This document shows positions 16,021-23,956 of a stretch of 35,088 nt of DNA, one piece after another (positions within the stretch are counted from its first letter, which is position 1; the number at the start of each line of letters is the position of its first letter). This DNA is from Chloroflexota bacterium (GTDB lineage Bacteria; Chloroflexota; Limnocylindria; QHBO01). The translations under genes were made by a program, and so were the position numbers. The notes below the pieces were generated by a model. The model saw only the letters and a program-made list of their open reading frames with translations, did not search any database and had not been told where the DNA came from. The stretch covers positions 1-35,088 of the forward strand of contig JACDEL010000026.1 in assembly GCA_013816405.1 (NCBI GenBank), read 5' to 3'.

Positions 16021-17076
16021 TTGGGAATCTTCGACGGCCTGCTCGGGCTCCTCTCGCACGACGTCGGGATCGACCTCGGGACCGCCAACACGCTCGTGAC
16101 CGTTCGTCATCGCGGGATCGTCATCTCCGAGCCGAGCGTCGTGGCCATGGACACACGCACCAGGCGCGTGCTGGCGATCGGCGCCGAGGCGAAGCGGATG
16201 GTCGGCCGCACCCCGGCCAACATCGTCGCCATCCGTCCGCTGCGCGACGGGGTCATCAGCGACTTCGACGTCACCGAGCAGATGATCCGGTACTTCATCC
16301 AGAAGGTGCACGACCGATACGCCCGCATCCCGCGGCCGCGCGTCCTGGTCGGCATCCCGTCGGGGGTGACCGAGGTCGAGAAGCGTGCCGTACGCGACGC
16401 GACGCTGAATGCGGGCGCGCGCTGGGCTCGCCTCATCGAGGAGCCGATGGCGGCGGCGATCGGCGCAGGGCTGCCGGTCAGCGAGCCGACGGGGTCCCTC
16501 ATCGTGGACATTGGCGGCGGCACCACCGAGGTGGCGGTGATCAGCCTGGGCGGGATCGTGGTCAGCCGCTCGATCCGGATCGGCGGAGACGAGATGGACG
16601 TGGATATCGTCAGCTTCGCCCGGCGCGAGTACAACCTGCTGATGGGGGAGCGCACCGCCGAGGAGATCAAGATCGCGGTGGGATCGGCCTACCCGATGGA
16701 GAATCCGCGCACGGTCACCTTCCGGGGACGCGACCTGCTGACCGGCCTTCCGCGCGCCGTCGAGGTGGGGAGCGATCAGATCCGCGAGGCGCTCGAGCCG
16801 TCGGTGGCCCAGATCATCGACGCCATCAAGGAGACGATCGAGGAGACCCCGCCAGAGCTGGTGGCGGACATCATGGACCAGGGAATCGTGCTGGCCGGCG
16901 GTGGCGCCTTGCTCATCGGCCTCGACAAGCGCGTCGCCGAGGCGACCCAGATGCCGGTCCATGTCGCCGACGACCCGCTCACCTGTGTGGTGCGCGGCAC
17001 AGGGCGCGTCCTGGAGGAGCTCGACACCCTCGAGCGGGTGATGGTGAGCGAGCAGTTCACGCGCGCCCCGCGCTAG
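16021..17076 (+). CDS. mreB: Rod shape-determining actin homologue MreB
   Basis: A cytoskeletal ATPase that organises lateral cell-wall synthesis. The 351-residue protein has the actin-fold motifs: phosphate 1 VGIDLGTANTLV (about 15-26), IRPLRDGVISDFDV, VGIPSGVTEVEKRAVRDA, EEPMAAAIGAGLPV, phosphate 2 IVDIGGGTTEVAVISLGG, RTAEEIKIAVGSAYP, and adenosine motif GIVLAGGGALLIGLDKR. The N-terminal GIFDGLLGLL is amphipathic, as in membrane-binding MreB. TTG 16021 with a GGAGG 4 nt upstream is preferred; no ATG or GTG fits. The gene is followed 7 nt later by mreC. Confidence 0.95.
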   Translation: MGIFDGLLGLLSHDVGIDLGTANTLVTVRHRGIVISEPSVVAMDTRTRRVLAIGAEAKRMVGRTPANIVAIRPLRDGVISDFDVTEQMIRYFIQKVHDRYARIPRPRVLVGIPSGVTEVEKRAVRDATLNAGARWARLIEEPMAAAIGAGLPVSEPTGSLIVDIGGGTTEVAVISLGGIVVSRSIRIGGDEMDVDIVSFARREYNLLMGERTAEEIKIAVGSAYPMENPRTVTFRGRDLLTGLPRAVEVGSDQIREALEPSVAQIIDAIKETIEETPPELVADIMDQGIVLAGGGALLIGLDKRVAEATQMPVHVADDPLTCVVRGTGRVLEELDTLERVMVSEQFTRAPR

Positions 17077-17083
17077 GCCGGGC

Positions 17084-17953
17084 ATGCTCGACGGCAGTCC
17101 GCACCGGCGCTCGCGCCCAGGGCTCTGGTTCGCAGCCGCAACGGTCATCTCGCTGCTCCTGCTGCTCGCTTCGCAGACGCCGCAGGCGTTGACGCTGCAG
17201 GAGGTCACTGCGCATGCGCTGGACCCGGTCCGCAGCGGGATCAGCAGCGTCGGCGCGGGAATCTCGGGCTTCTTCACGACCATCGGCGAGATCGACCGCC
17301 TGCGATCCGAGAACGATCGCCTGCGCGGGGAGCTGGCGGGCGTGGAGGCACGCCTTGCCGAGCTGCGCGAAGCGGCTGCCGAGAATGCCGAGCTTCGGGG
17401 CCTGCTCGGTTTGACCACCTCGCTGCAGATGGATCTGCTGCCGGTCCGCATCCTTGGGCGCGATCCCGGCAACTTCACCTGGGAGGTCGGGGTCGACGCC
17501 GGCACAACGGACGGCGTCAGGATCGGGATGCCGGTGGTGGCCGCCGCGGATGGCGCCGGAGCGCTGGCCGGAAGCGTAGTCGCGGCCGGATCCGACTCGG
17601 CAACCGTTCGCCTGGTGGTCGACGCGCGTGCCAGCGTGGTGGCGATCGACCAGCAGTCGCGTGCGCTTGGCCTGGTTCGGGGTCAGCTCGGGGGGCAGCT
17701 GGTGATGGTCCAGATCCGCGCCACCGATAAGGTGGCAGTCGGAGATTCCATCGTCAGCGCAGGGCTGACCCTGACCGATGCCGGCGGCGCCGGGATCGGG
17801 CGCAGCCCATACCCTCGCGGGCTGTTGATCGGGACGATCCAGGCCCTGGAGCTGGATCCCGACGGTCTGACGCGCACCGCCTTCGTGCGTCCCGCCATCG
17901 ACTTTGCGGCCGCGGGGCGCCTCCTGGTGGTGCTCCACTTCGCCCAGGACTAG
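17084..17953 (+). CDS. mreC: Rod shape-determining protein MreC
   Basis: An envelope scaffold that links MreB to the wall-synthesis complex. The 289-residue protein has one N-terminal membrane segment (about 13-30), a coiled coil (about 65-110; heptad-rich IDRLRSENDRLRGELAGVEA), and two beta-barrel subdomains with VRILGRDPGNFTWEV, GTTDGVRIGMPVV, VVDARASVVAI and the late GLLIGTI motif, the normal MreC order. The ATG at 17084 follows the mreB stop by 7 nt. No mreD, rodA or PBP2 gene follows, which is unusual. Confidence 0.92.
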   Translation: MLDGSPHRRSRPGLWFAAATVISLLLLLASQTPQALTLQEVTAHALDPVRSGISSVGAGISGFFTTIGEIDRLRSENDRLRGELAGVEARLAELREAAAENAELRGLLGLTTSLQMDLLPVRILGRDPGNFTWEVGVDAGTTDGVRIGMPVVAAADGAGALAGSVVAAGSDSATVRLVVDARASVVAIDQQSRALGLVRGQLGGQLVMVQIRATDKVAVGDSIVSAGLTLTDAGGAGIGRSPYPRGLLIGTIQALELDPDGLTRTAFVRPAIDFAAAGRLLVVLHFAQD

Positions 17954-17965
17954 CCGCTCGCGGGG

Positions 17966-17981
17966 GTTGCCTCGCCGCAAC
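17966..17981 (+). terminator. Possible hairpin after mreC
   Basis: GTTGC/GCAAC with a 6-nt loop, flanked by a G-run and, 4 nt after the stem, a C-run that could extend it, begins 12 nt after the mreC stop. There is no U-tract, so a terminator role is uncertain. Confidence 0.3.
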
Positions 17982-18043
17982 ATGGCCCCATCGCCGAGGG
18001 CGCTGCGGACCAACGGGGCATGGGCGGAAACCGCCTCGCTGGG

Positions 18044-18049
18044 TACGGT
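18044..18049 (+). promoter_or_regulatory. Possible -10 (TACGGT) for the secreted His/Cys protein
   Basis: The 12-mer GGGTACGGTGGC around this hexamer differs by one base from the one upstream of glgE at 9900-9911. It is 64 nt before the TTG start. Evidence is only this similarity. Confidence 0.25.
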
Positions 18050-18101
18050 GGCAACAGCAGATCGACGCCTCCGGACCACCGTGCCCGGATCTCATGCCAC
18101 C

Positions 18102-18106
18102 AGGAG
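18102..18106 (+). promoter_or_regulatory. Shine-Dalgarno deciding the TTG start at 18114
   Basis: AGGAG lies 7 nt before TTG 18114. Starting there gives a clean signal peptide, whereas upstream in-frame starts (for example GTG 18081) add a charged, non-signal extension. Confidence 0.6.
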
Positions 18107-18113
18107 ATTCCCG

Positions 18114-19856
18114 TTGCCGAACCGCATCAAGGTTGCGCTCATCGCCTCGCTGACCATCGTATCGTCGTTGATGACGGCTGCGCCAGTGGGTGCCGCGACC
18201 CAGCAGAAGGTTGTCATCATCGTTGGCCCTACCGGGGCACAGACCACTGACTACCGCAGCAAGGGCGACGCCATCTACAACGCGGCCGTGGCCGCCGGTG
18301 CGACCGCCGTCAAGGTTTACTCCCCCAACGCGACCTGGGCGAAGGTCAAGGCTGCCGTCAGCGGGGCCAACATCATCGTCTACCTGGGCCACGGCAACGG
18401 GTACCCGAACCCCTACGGCAGCATTGAGTACCCGGACCGCACCAATGGCTGGGGCCTCAACCGGACGGAGCGCTCATCGACCGATCCATACGGGGATTCG
18501 GACGACTGGTCAAAGTACATGGTCTACTGCGGCGAGAAGGTCCTCCGCGGAATGCTGACCTCGTCGGACGACGCTGCGCGGCTGACCTACTGCGGCGGCA
18601 CGGCCAACGATGGAATCACGCCCGCTCCCAACTGGGTGATGATCTACAACAGCGCGTGCTACGCGCCCGGAGCAAGCGAGAGTTGGGACACCCCGGCCAC
18701 CGAGTCGGTGGCCATGCAGCGCGTCCGGAACTACAGCTACCCAGGGCTCTCCTTGGGCGGCGGTGGCTACTTCTCGACCGACATGTACCAGGGCGGTCCG
18801 CAGCTCGTTGACACCATCCTGCGCAACCCGACCATGGCCTTCGGCGCGATCGCCGAGCGGGCCAACGGCTACGACGCCCCCCGCCAGCGACGCTTCGATC
18901 ATCCCGATCTCGCAGGGAAGCGTATCTGGATCCAGAACACGGGCAGCCCGACCAGCGGCGACTACTTCTTCGCCTATGCGGGCAAGCCCGGCTTGACGCC
19001 TTCCGGCACGACGGTCGCGTATACAGAACCGCCCGTTCCCGACGTGACACCGCCAAGCCTGCTGAGCCGATCGCCCGGCGTGTCCGCCATGAACGTGGGC
19101 CTGACGCCGACCATCAGCGCTCGCATCAGCGAGGCGGTAACGGGCGTGGGCAGTGGCACGATGGTCCTCAGCAAGACTGCCGATTATGTCGCTCTCTCGG
19201 CCACCGTCAGCTACGACACAACCACCTTCACGGCCACGCTGCAGCCATCGGCTCCCCTCATCCCTGACACGACCTACCGACTGGCGATGTCAGGCTCGAT
19301 CAAGGACCTGGCCGGCAACTCGTTGCCGTGGACCTGGTGGACCTTCAGGACGGTCTCGTACGATCCGCCGGCCCAATTGGTCTTCAGGGCGGGGACGCAT
19401 ACGGCGTACCAGTTCAGTGGCACCGGGACGATGACGGCCCTGAAGACGTACACGCTGGCAAGCAACTCTGGCGCCAGCACCACGACGCGTGCAACCCTCG
19501 CCAACCAGTCCGGAACCTGGTTCTACGTCAGCGGCGGCGTATGGGCCGGCTACTGGGTACGCCAGTCGAACGTCGTGTGGTGGGCATCGTCGCCGGCACC
19601 CCCGGCCGGTCCTGCCGATGCAACGTTCAGTCCGGCCGTCTCGCTGACCTTCAAGACTGGGACCCATACCGGGTACCAGTTCAATGGCACCGGCGGCATG
19701 ACCGCCCAGAAGAGCTACACGCTGACGAGGGACTCGGGGGCCTCCACGAGCGCGCGCTCGACGATCTCTAGTCAATCGGGCAGCTGGTTCTATGTCACCA
19801 GCGGCGTCTGGGCGGGGTACTGGCTTCGGGCGTCGGACGTCGTGTTCCTGCCCTGA
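18114..19856 (+). CDS. Secreted multidomain protein with caspase/gingipain-like His/Cys signature, Big_5-like domain and two C-terminal SH3-like repeats
   Basis: A 580-residue exported protein. A signal peptide spans about 1-28. The N-terminal domain (about 30-300) alternates beta and alpha (KVVIIVGP, then a helix), then NIIVYLGHGNGYPNP with His93 and NWVMIYNSACYAPG with Cys182. A hydrophobic strand ending in HG, and a second ending in xxAC, is the pattern of clan CD cysteine peptidases (caspase, gingipain). Residues about 310-415 (TPPSLLSRSPGVSAMNVGLTP) resemble a Big_5 immunoglobulin-like domain. Residues about 422-490 and 511-580 are two GTHT(A/G)YQF...GVWAGYW(V/L)R repeats, probably SH3-like wall binders. 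TTG 18114 has AGGAG 7 nt upstream. The next gene ends in homologous repeats. The peptidase role is inference; it may be an inactive or non-peptidase member of the fold. Confidence 0.75.
   Translation: MPNRIKVALIASLTIVSSLMTAAPVGAATQQKVVIIVGPTGAQTTDYRSKGDAIYNAAVAAGATAVKVYSPNATWAKVKAAVSGANIIVYLGHGNGYPNPYGSIEYPDRTNGWGLNRTERSSTDPYGDSDDWSKYMVYCGEKVLRGMLTSSDDAARLTYCGGTANDGITPAPNWVMIYNSACYAPGASESWDTPATESVAMQRVRNYSYPGLSLGGGGYFSTDMYQGGPQLVDTILRNPTMAFGAIAERANGYDAPRQRRFDHPDLAGKRIWIQNTGSPTSGDYFFAYAGKPGLTPSGTTVAYTEPPVPDVTPPSLLSRSPGVSAMNVGLTPTISARISEAVTGVGSGTMVLSKTADYVALSATVSYDTTTFTATLQPSAPLIPDTTYRLAMSGSIKDLAGNSLPWTWWTFRTVSYDPPAQLVFRAGTHTAYQFSGTGTMTALKTYTLASNSGASTTTRATLANQSGTWFYVSGGVWAGYWVRQSNVVWWASSPAPPAGPADATFSPAVSLTFKTGTHTGYQFNGTGGMTAQKSYTLTRDSGASTSARSTISSQSGSWFYVTSGVWAGYWLRASDVVFLP
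19377..19583 (+). repeat. C-terminal repeat A, secreted protein 1
   Basis: A 69-residue unit with GTHTAYQFSGTG at the front and GVWAGYWVRQS at the end. It is closest to the first repeat of the following gene (22014-22220), sharing the AYQFSGTG and VRQS variants. Confidence 0.8.
19644..19853 (+). repeat. C-terminal repeat B, secreted protein 1
   Basis: A 70-residue unit with GTHTGYQF at the front and GVWAGYWLRASDVVFL at the end. About two-thirds of its residues are identical by eye to the last repeat of the following gene (22281-22490). Confidence 0.8.
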
Positions 19857-19873
19857 ACGACAGTCCTTCGTTC
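19855..19873 (+). terminator. Possible hairpin terminator overlapping a stop codon
   Basis: GAACGA/TCGTTC with a 7-nt loop begins inside the TGA of the preceding gene. There is no U-tract after it. It is the only good hairpin in the 144-bp gap before the GH18 gene, so it could separate the two transcripts. Confidence 0.35.
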
Positions 19874-20000
19874 GGGCTATGGCGCTCAGGCCATCGGTAC
19901 CATGGTCCGGAGAGGTGCGGTTCCGTAGGGTGAAGACCTGAGGGGTCGCCGGGGCTCTGCCGTCGGCCGCAGGTATTCAGCTCGCAGTTGGTCAGTCCAC

Positions 20001-22493
20001 GTGATCCGTCGCATTCTCACCCTCGTCAGCCTCCTCATCGTCGCCGTATCGGTCTCGATGCCGCCGGCGATACTGGCCGGTGACCCGCCCAATTGGATTC
20101 CGCCGCTGCGCGCGGATGGCCCGGTGGTCCTCCCGAACGGCCGCGTCCTTCCCGTGAAGCCTGCCTGGGTCCAGGAGTCATCGGTCCAGGCCGAGATGCT
20201 GGCGGAACACGGCAACGACCACCCGAACTTCAAGCCGGGCGCCCAGCCGCGCAAGCTTGGGGAGGCCGGCGGGACGCTCGGGCTGGCGCCTCACGATCGG
20301 CCGGCCATCACGCCGCTCGCGCTGGCCGACCCGTCGCGCACGCAGGCCACGCTCGCAGCGACGGGCTTGCCGAACGGGATGCGCAAGGAGGTCCTGGGGT
20401 TCCTGCCCTACTGGATGCTCGACGCGGGGTCGCTGCAGTGGATGCAGTACCAGCTCGTCAGCACGATCGCCTACTTCAGCGTGGCCGCCCAGTCCGACGG
20501 GACCTTGGCGACGAGCACCAACGGTGTGCCCACCGCAGGCTGGAGCGGCTGGAACTCGAGCGCGATGACCAGCGTCATCAATGCCGCACATGCCAAGGGC
20601 GTTCGGGTCGTCCTGACGGTCACCATGATGGCGTGGGATGGAGGCGCTGCGCAGGGTGCGCTGCTCGGCAACGCGACCGCCCGGGCTGCCCTGGTCAACG
20701 CGATCGTGGCGGCAGTCCGCAACCGCACTGCCGATGGGGTCAACCTGGACTTCGAGCCGGTCTCCACCTCGCTGCGAGACCAGTACACCAGCTTCGTGCG
20801 CCAGCTGAAGGCGGGCCTCGTGGCGGGCCACGTCGGCTCGTACTTGACGATCTGCACCATGGCCGGCGCTGCCACGTGGTCGACCGGCTACGACCTGGCC
20901 GGTCTGACCGCGTCTGGCGCAGCCGATGCCGTCTTCGTGATGGGATACGACTACAGCTGGTCAGGATCCTCCCGGGCCGGTGGCGTGGCGCCGATGGACT
21001 CGCCGTACATCCTCGACGTGCGCGAATCCGTGGATGACTACCTGTCCGTCATTCCCGGGGCGAAGATCATCTGGGGCGTGCCGTACTACGGCCGGACCTG
21101 GCTGACGACCGGCAACACCCTGAACGCGCCGACCGTTGCCGGAGCATCGGGCTCATCGAAGGCCTACTACTACACCGGGGCGCGCAACCTCGCAGCCAGC
21201 TATGGGCGTCGCTGGGACGACGTCGGCAAGGTGCCCTGGTTCGCGTACTACGACTCAGCCAATGGCAGCTGGGCGGAGGGCTATTACGACGATGCCGCCT
21301 CCCTGGCGGCGAAGTACGACATGATCAACCAGAAGAACCTGGCGGGCACCGGCATGTGGACCCTACTCATGGATCAGGGCGACAACCTCCTGTGGGGCCT
21401 GCTCGCCAACAAGTTCGTCAATGACACGACTCCCCCGATGGGCGGGATCACCGTGCTGCCCACGCAGGCCAGCGAGGCCGTCTTCGCGGTCAGCTGGAGG
21501 GCGACCGACGTCGGATCGGGCGTGAAGTCGTATTCAGTTCAATATCACGACCGCTCGACGTCGGTGTGGGTTCCGTGGTTGGCCTCGACAGTGGCGAAGA
21601 GCGCCATCTTCATAGGAATCCCCGGGCACGCATACGACTTCCGCGTGATCGCACTCGACTACCGGGGCAACAGCCAGCCGTTGGTCTGGTCGATGAGCGC
21701 CGGTGGCCCGACCCTGGCCGTGGGCGGGTTCGGCCGAGCCGCGGTCGACGGCGTCAATGTGAGGTCAGGTGCCGGCACCGGCTTCACCTCGCTCGCCCAG
21801 CTGTCCACGGGAGCCACGGTCGCAGTCCTGGGGGGTCCGATCGCCTCCGGCGGCTATCAGTGGTACCAGGTGCAGTTCAACTTCAGCGAATGGCCCTCCG
21901 CGGACTATCCACGCATCGGATGGGTGGCCGCCGGCAGTGGCACAACCGCCTGGGTCGTCCCAACCAAGCCACCCAACATGATCACCGTCGCGGCGAGCGC
22001 CAAGCCAGCCCAGCTGATGTTCGGCCTCGGCACGCATACCGCCTACCAGTTCAGCGGCACCGGTGCCGTGACGGCGGCGAAGAGCTTCACCCTGCAGAAC
22101 GGCTCGAGCGCGCCCGTGAACACACGCGTCTCGATCACTAATCAGTCCGGGACCTGGTTCTTCGTCACGAGTGGCGTCTGGGCAGGTTACTGGGTCCGTC
22201 AATCAAGCGTTTCCTGGCTCTCGACCGCGCCGGTGCCGTCCACCGCTGCCCCGTACGCGACCTTCAACCCGGTCGTTCGGCTCGCATTCAAGATGGGGAC
22301 ACACACGGGATACAAGTTCAGCAGCACCGGGGCCATGACTGCTGAGAGGACCTACACGCTGTCGAAGGATTCCAGCGCTGCGACGAGCGTGCGCAGGACG
22401 CTCACGAATCAGTCCGGCACGTGGTTCTTGGTGACGAGCGGGGTTTGGGCGGGGTACTGGGTTCGCGCATCAGACGTTGTGTACCTGGGCTGA
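20001..22493 (+). CDS. Secreted GH18 glycosidase with FN3-like, SH3b and two C-terminal SH3-like repeats
   Basis: An 830-residue exported protein. A signal peptide spans about 1-26 and a Pro-rich pre-domain runs to about 125. The GH18 barrel (about 130-475) has VLGFLPYWM, GVRVVLTVTMM, the catalytic DGVNLDFEPV (acid Glu252; Asn replaces the first Asp of DxxDxDxE, as in spore-cortex-type GH18 proteins), FVMGYDYSW and WGVPYYGRTW. An FN3-like segment (about 480-570) leads to a bacterial SH3 domain (about 580-645, VDGVNVRSGAGTGF). Repeats A and B of the same type as in the previous gene close the protein. It probably cleaves a GlcNAc-containing wall or environmental polymer, though chitin versus peptidoglycan cannot be decided. 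The start is GTG 20001 with no clear Shine-Dalgarno. Confidence 0.88.
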   Translation: MIRRILTLVSLLIVAVSVSMPPAILAGDPPNWIPPLRADGPVVLPNGRVLPVKPAWVQESSVQAEMLAEHGNDHPNFKPGAQPRKLGEAGGTLGLAPHDRPAITPLALADPSRTQATLAATGLPNGMRKEVLGFLPYWMLDAGSLQWMQYQLVSTIAYFSVAAQSDGTLATSTNGVPTAGWSGWNSSAMTSVINAAHAKGVRVVLTVTMMAWDGGAAQGALLGNATARAALVNAIVAAVRNRTADGVNLDFEPVSTSLRDQYTSFVRQLKAGLVAGHVGSYLTICTMAGAATWSTGYDLAGLTASGAADAVFVMGYDYSWSGSSRAGGVAPMDSPYILDVRESVDDYLSVIPGAKIIWGVPYYGRTWLTTGNTLNAPTVAGASGSSKAYYYTGARNLAASYGRRWDDVGKVPWFAYYDSANGSWAEGYYDDAASLAAKYDMINQKNLAGTGMWTLLMDQGDNLLWGLLANKFVNDTTPPMGGITVLPTQASEAVFAVSWRATDVGSGVKSYSVQYHDRSTSVWVPWLASTVAKSAIFIGIPGHAYDFRVIALDYRGNSQPLVWSMSAGGPTLAVGGFGRAAVDGVNVRSGAGTGFTSLAQLSTGATVAVLGGPIASGGYQWYQVQFNFSEWPSADYPRIGWVAAGSGTTAWVVPTKPPNMITVAASAKPAQLMFGLGTHTAYQFSGTGAVTAAKSFTLQNGSSAPVNTRVSITNQSGTWFFVTSGVWAGYWVRQSSVSWLSTAPVPSTAAPYATFNPVVRLAFKMGTHTGYKFSSTGAMTAERTYTLSKDSSAATSVRRTLTNQSGTWFLVTSGVWAGYWVRASDVVYLG
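22014..22220 (+). repeat. C-terminal repeat A, GH18 protein
   Basis: A 69-residue unit with GTHTAYQFSGTG and SGVWAGYWVRQS, the same sub-type as the first repeat of the preceding gene. Confidence 0.8.
22281..22490 (+). repeat. C-terminal repeat B, GH18 protein
   Basis: A 70-residue unit with GTHTGYKF and GVWAGYWVRASDVVYL, the same sub-type as the last repeat of the preceding gene. It ends the protein. Confidence 0.8.
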
Positions 22494-22593
22494 CCCGACC
22501 AAGGGACATTCCTGGGGAGGCAGGGCGACGACCGCGTCGGCGGTGACGGGCCTCTGTTCGATCGACGGCAATTCACCGCCGTGTGCGCCCGCG

Positions 22594-22599
22594 TAGAAT
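22594..22599 (+). promoter_or_regulatory. -10 hexamer (TAGAAT) for leaderless rph
   Basis: TAGAAT ends 8 nt before the ATG of rph, so transcription would start at about the A of the start codon. This is the clearest leaderless case in the window; no Shine-Dalgarno is present. No good -35 is visible. Confidence 0.55.
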
Positions 22600-22607
22600 C
22601 GGCGGCG

Positions 22608-23342
22608 ATGTCAACCATCGCCCCGGCTCGACGCCCCGACGGCCGCGCCGCCAACCAGCTGCGGCCGGTCAAGATCGTTCACGATTACCTGAAGTTCGCC
22701 GAGGGATCGGTCCTGATCCGCGTCGGCGATACCCGGGTCATCTGTGCGGCGACGATCGAGGATCGCGTGCCGGGCTGGATGCGGGGCAAGGGTGGCGGCT
22801 GGATCACCGCCGAGTATTCGATGCTGCCGCGAGCCGGCACCGAGCGCAGCCAGCGCGAAGCGAGCGCGGGGCGGATCGGCGGCCGGACCCACGAGATCCA
22901 GCGCCTGATCGGTCGGTCGCTGCGCTCGTGCATCGACCTGCCGCGCCTCGGAGAGCGGACGATCACGCTCGACTGCGACGTGGTCCAGGCCGACGGTGGG
23001 ACCCGCACGGCCAGCATCACCGGTGCGTACGTGGCCCTGGCCCGCGCACTCAACAAGTTCGGGATGTCGCACCTGCTGGTGGGGAAGGTAGCCGCCGTCA
23101 GCGTCGGGATCGTTGGTGGGCAGACACTCCTCGACCTGAACTACGCGGAGGACTCGACTGCCGAGGTCGACTTCAACCTCGTGATGACCGACGACGACGG
23201 CTTGATCGAGGTGCAGGGAACGGCTGAGCAGCGGTCGTTCTCGCGCGACCAGATGAACCAGATGCTCGACCTCGGGTCGGCCGGAATCCGTCAGCTGTTC
23301 GAGGTCCAGCGTGTGGCGATCGAGGCTGCCGCGGCCGAGTGA
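22608..23342 (+). CDS. rph: Ribonuclease PH
   Basis: A phosphate-dependent 3'-5' exoribonuclease that trims tRNA 3' ends. The 244-residue length is normal. Motifs are [12 protein letters not shown] at the N-terminus, [38 protein letters not shown], the substrate-binding [52 protein letters not shown] and [17 protein letters not shown] 22608 is preferred over a GTG 27 nt upstream because it gives the normal N-terminus and follows a TAGAAT -10 by 8 nt. The stop overlaps the rdgB GTG (GTGA); this rph-rdgB pair is a common arrangement. Confidence 0.96.
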   Translation: MSTIAPARRPDGRAANQLRPVKIVHDYLKFAEGSVLIRVGDTRVICAATIEDRVPGWMRGKGGGWITAEYSMLPRAGTERSQREASAGRIGGRTHEIQRLIGRSLRSCIDLPRLGERTITLDCDVVQADGGTRTASITGAYVALARALNKFGMSHLLVGKVAAVSVGIVGGQTLLDLNYAEDSTAEVDFNLVMTDDDGLIEVQGTAEQRSFSRDQMNQMLDLGSAGIRQLFEVQRVAIEAAAAE

Positions 23343-23956
23343 GCGACCTGCTGCTGGCGACCGCCAATCCGGGCAAGCAGCGAGAGTTCAGCCGCCTCCT
23401 GCAGGGCCTCGAGAGCCGGCTCGTGCTTCCTCAGCAGATCGGGCTCAACCTCGACGTTCCCGAGCCGCACCCGACCTACGCCGAGAACGCCACCGCCAAG
23501 GCGGCCGCGTACGCCCTCGTGTCGGGACTCCCCGCGCTGGCCGATGACTCGGGGCTCGAGGTGGCGGCCCTCGACTGGGGCCCCGGGACTCGATCCGCGC
23601 GATATGGCGGCCCGGAGGTTGACGATCGCGCAACCTTCATCCTGGAGCTACTCCGTGACGCGACTGACCGACGGGCGCGGATGGTCTGCTGGCTTGCCCT
23701 GGCGATTCCCGGCGCCGCGCCGGACGGGACCGCGCGCTCGCCACGCATCGAGCTCTTCAGCGGGGTCCTGGAAGGGGCAATCGCAACCGAGCGGCGGGGC
23801 GAGGGAGGATTCGGCTATGACCCGATCTTCCTCCTGCCCACCGGCCTGACGACCGCTGAGCTGCCCGAGGGCGAGAAGGACCTCATCTCGCATCGTGGCC
23901 AGGCGGTCGCTGCCGCGCTTCCGCGCCTGCGGGCGCTGACGGCAATGGCCCCATGA
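23339..23956 (+). CDS. rdgB: dITP/XTP pyrophosphatase (RdgB/HAM1)
   Basis: Hydrolyses non-canonical purine triphosphates (dITP, XTP) to monophosphates, keeping them out of nucleic acids. The 205-residue protein has [13 protein letters not shown] at the N-terminus (nucleotide-binding Asn and Lys), [14 protein letters not shown], the catalytic [23 protein letters not shown] and SHRG near the end. The GTG start overlaps the rph stop and its stop overlaps the next ATG by 4 nt, so the three genes are coupled. Confidence 0.95.
   Translation: MSDLLLATANPGKQREFSRLLQGLESRLVLPQQIGLNLDVPEPHPTYAENATAKAAAYALVSGLPALADDSGLEVAALDWGPGTRSARYGGPEVDDRATFILELLRDATDRRARMVCWLALAIPGAAPDGTARSPRIELFSGVLEGAIATERRGEGGFGYDPIFLLPTGLTTAELPEGEKDLISHRGQAVAAALPRLRALTAMAP

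Noticed and set aside
11872-17505. Very long antisense open frames (over 590 codons) opposite glgX, glgB and mreBC
   Set aside because: They mirror the codon-position GC bias of the real genes, show no recognisable domains and are Arg/Asp/His/Val-rich in the way antisense translations of GC-rich genes are.
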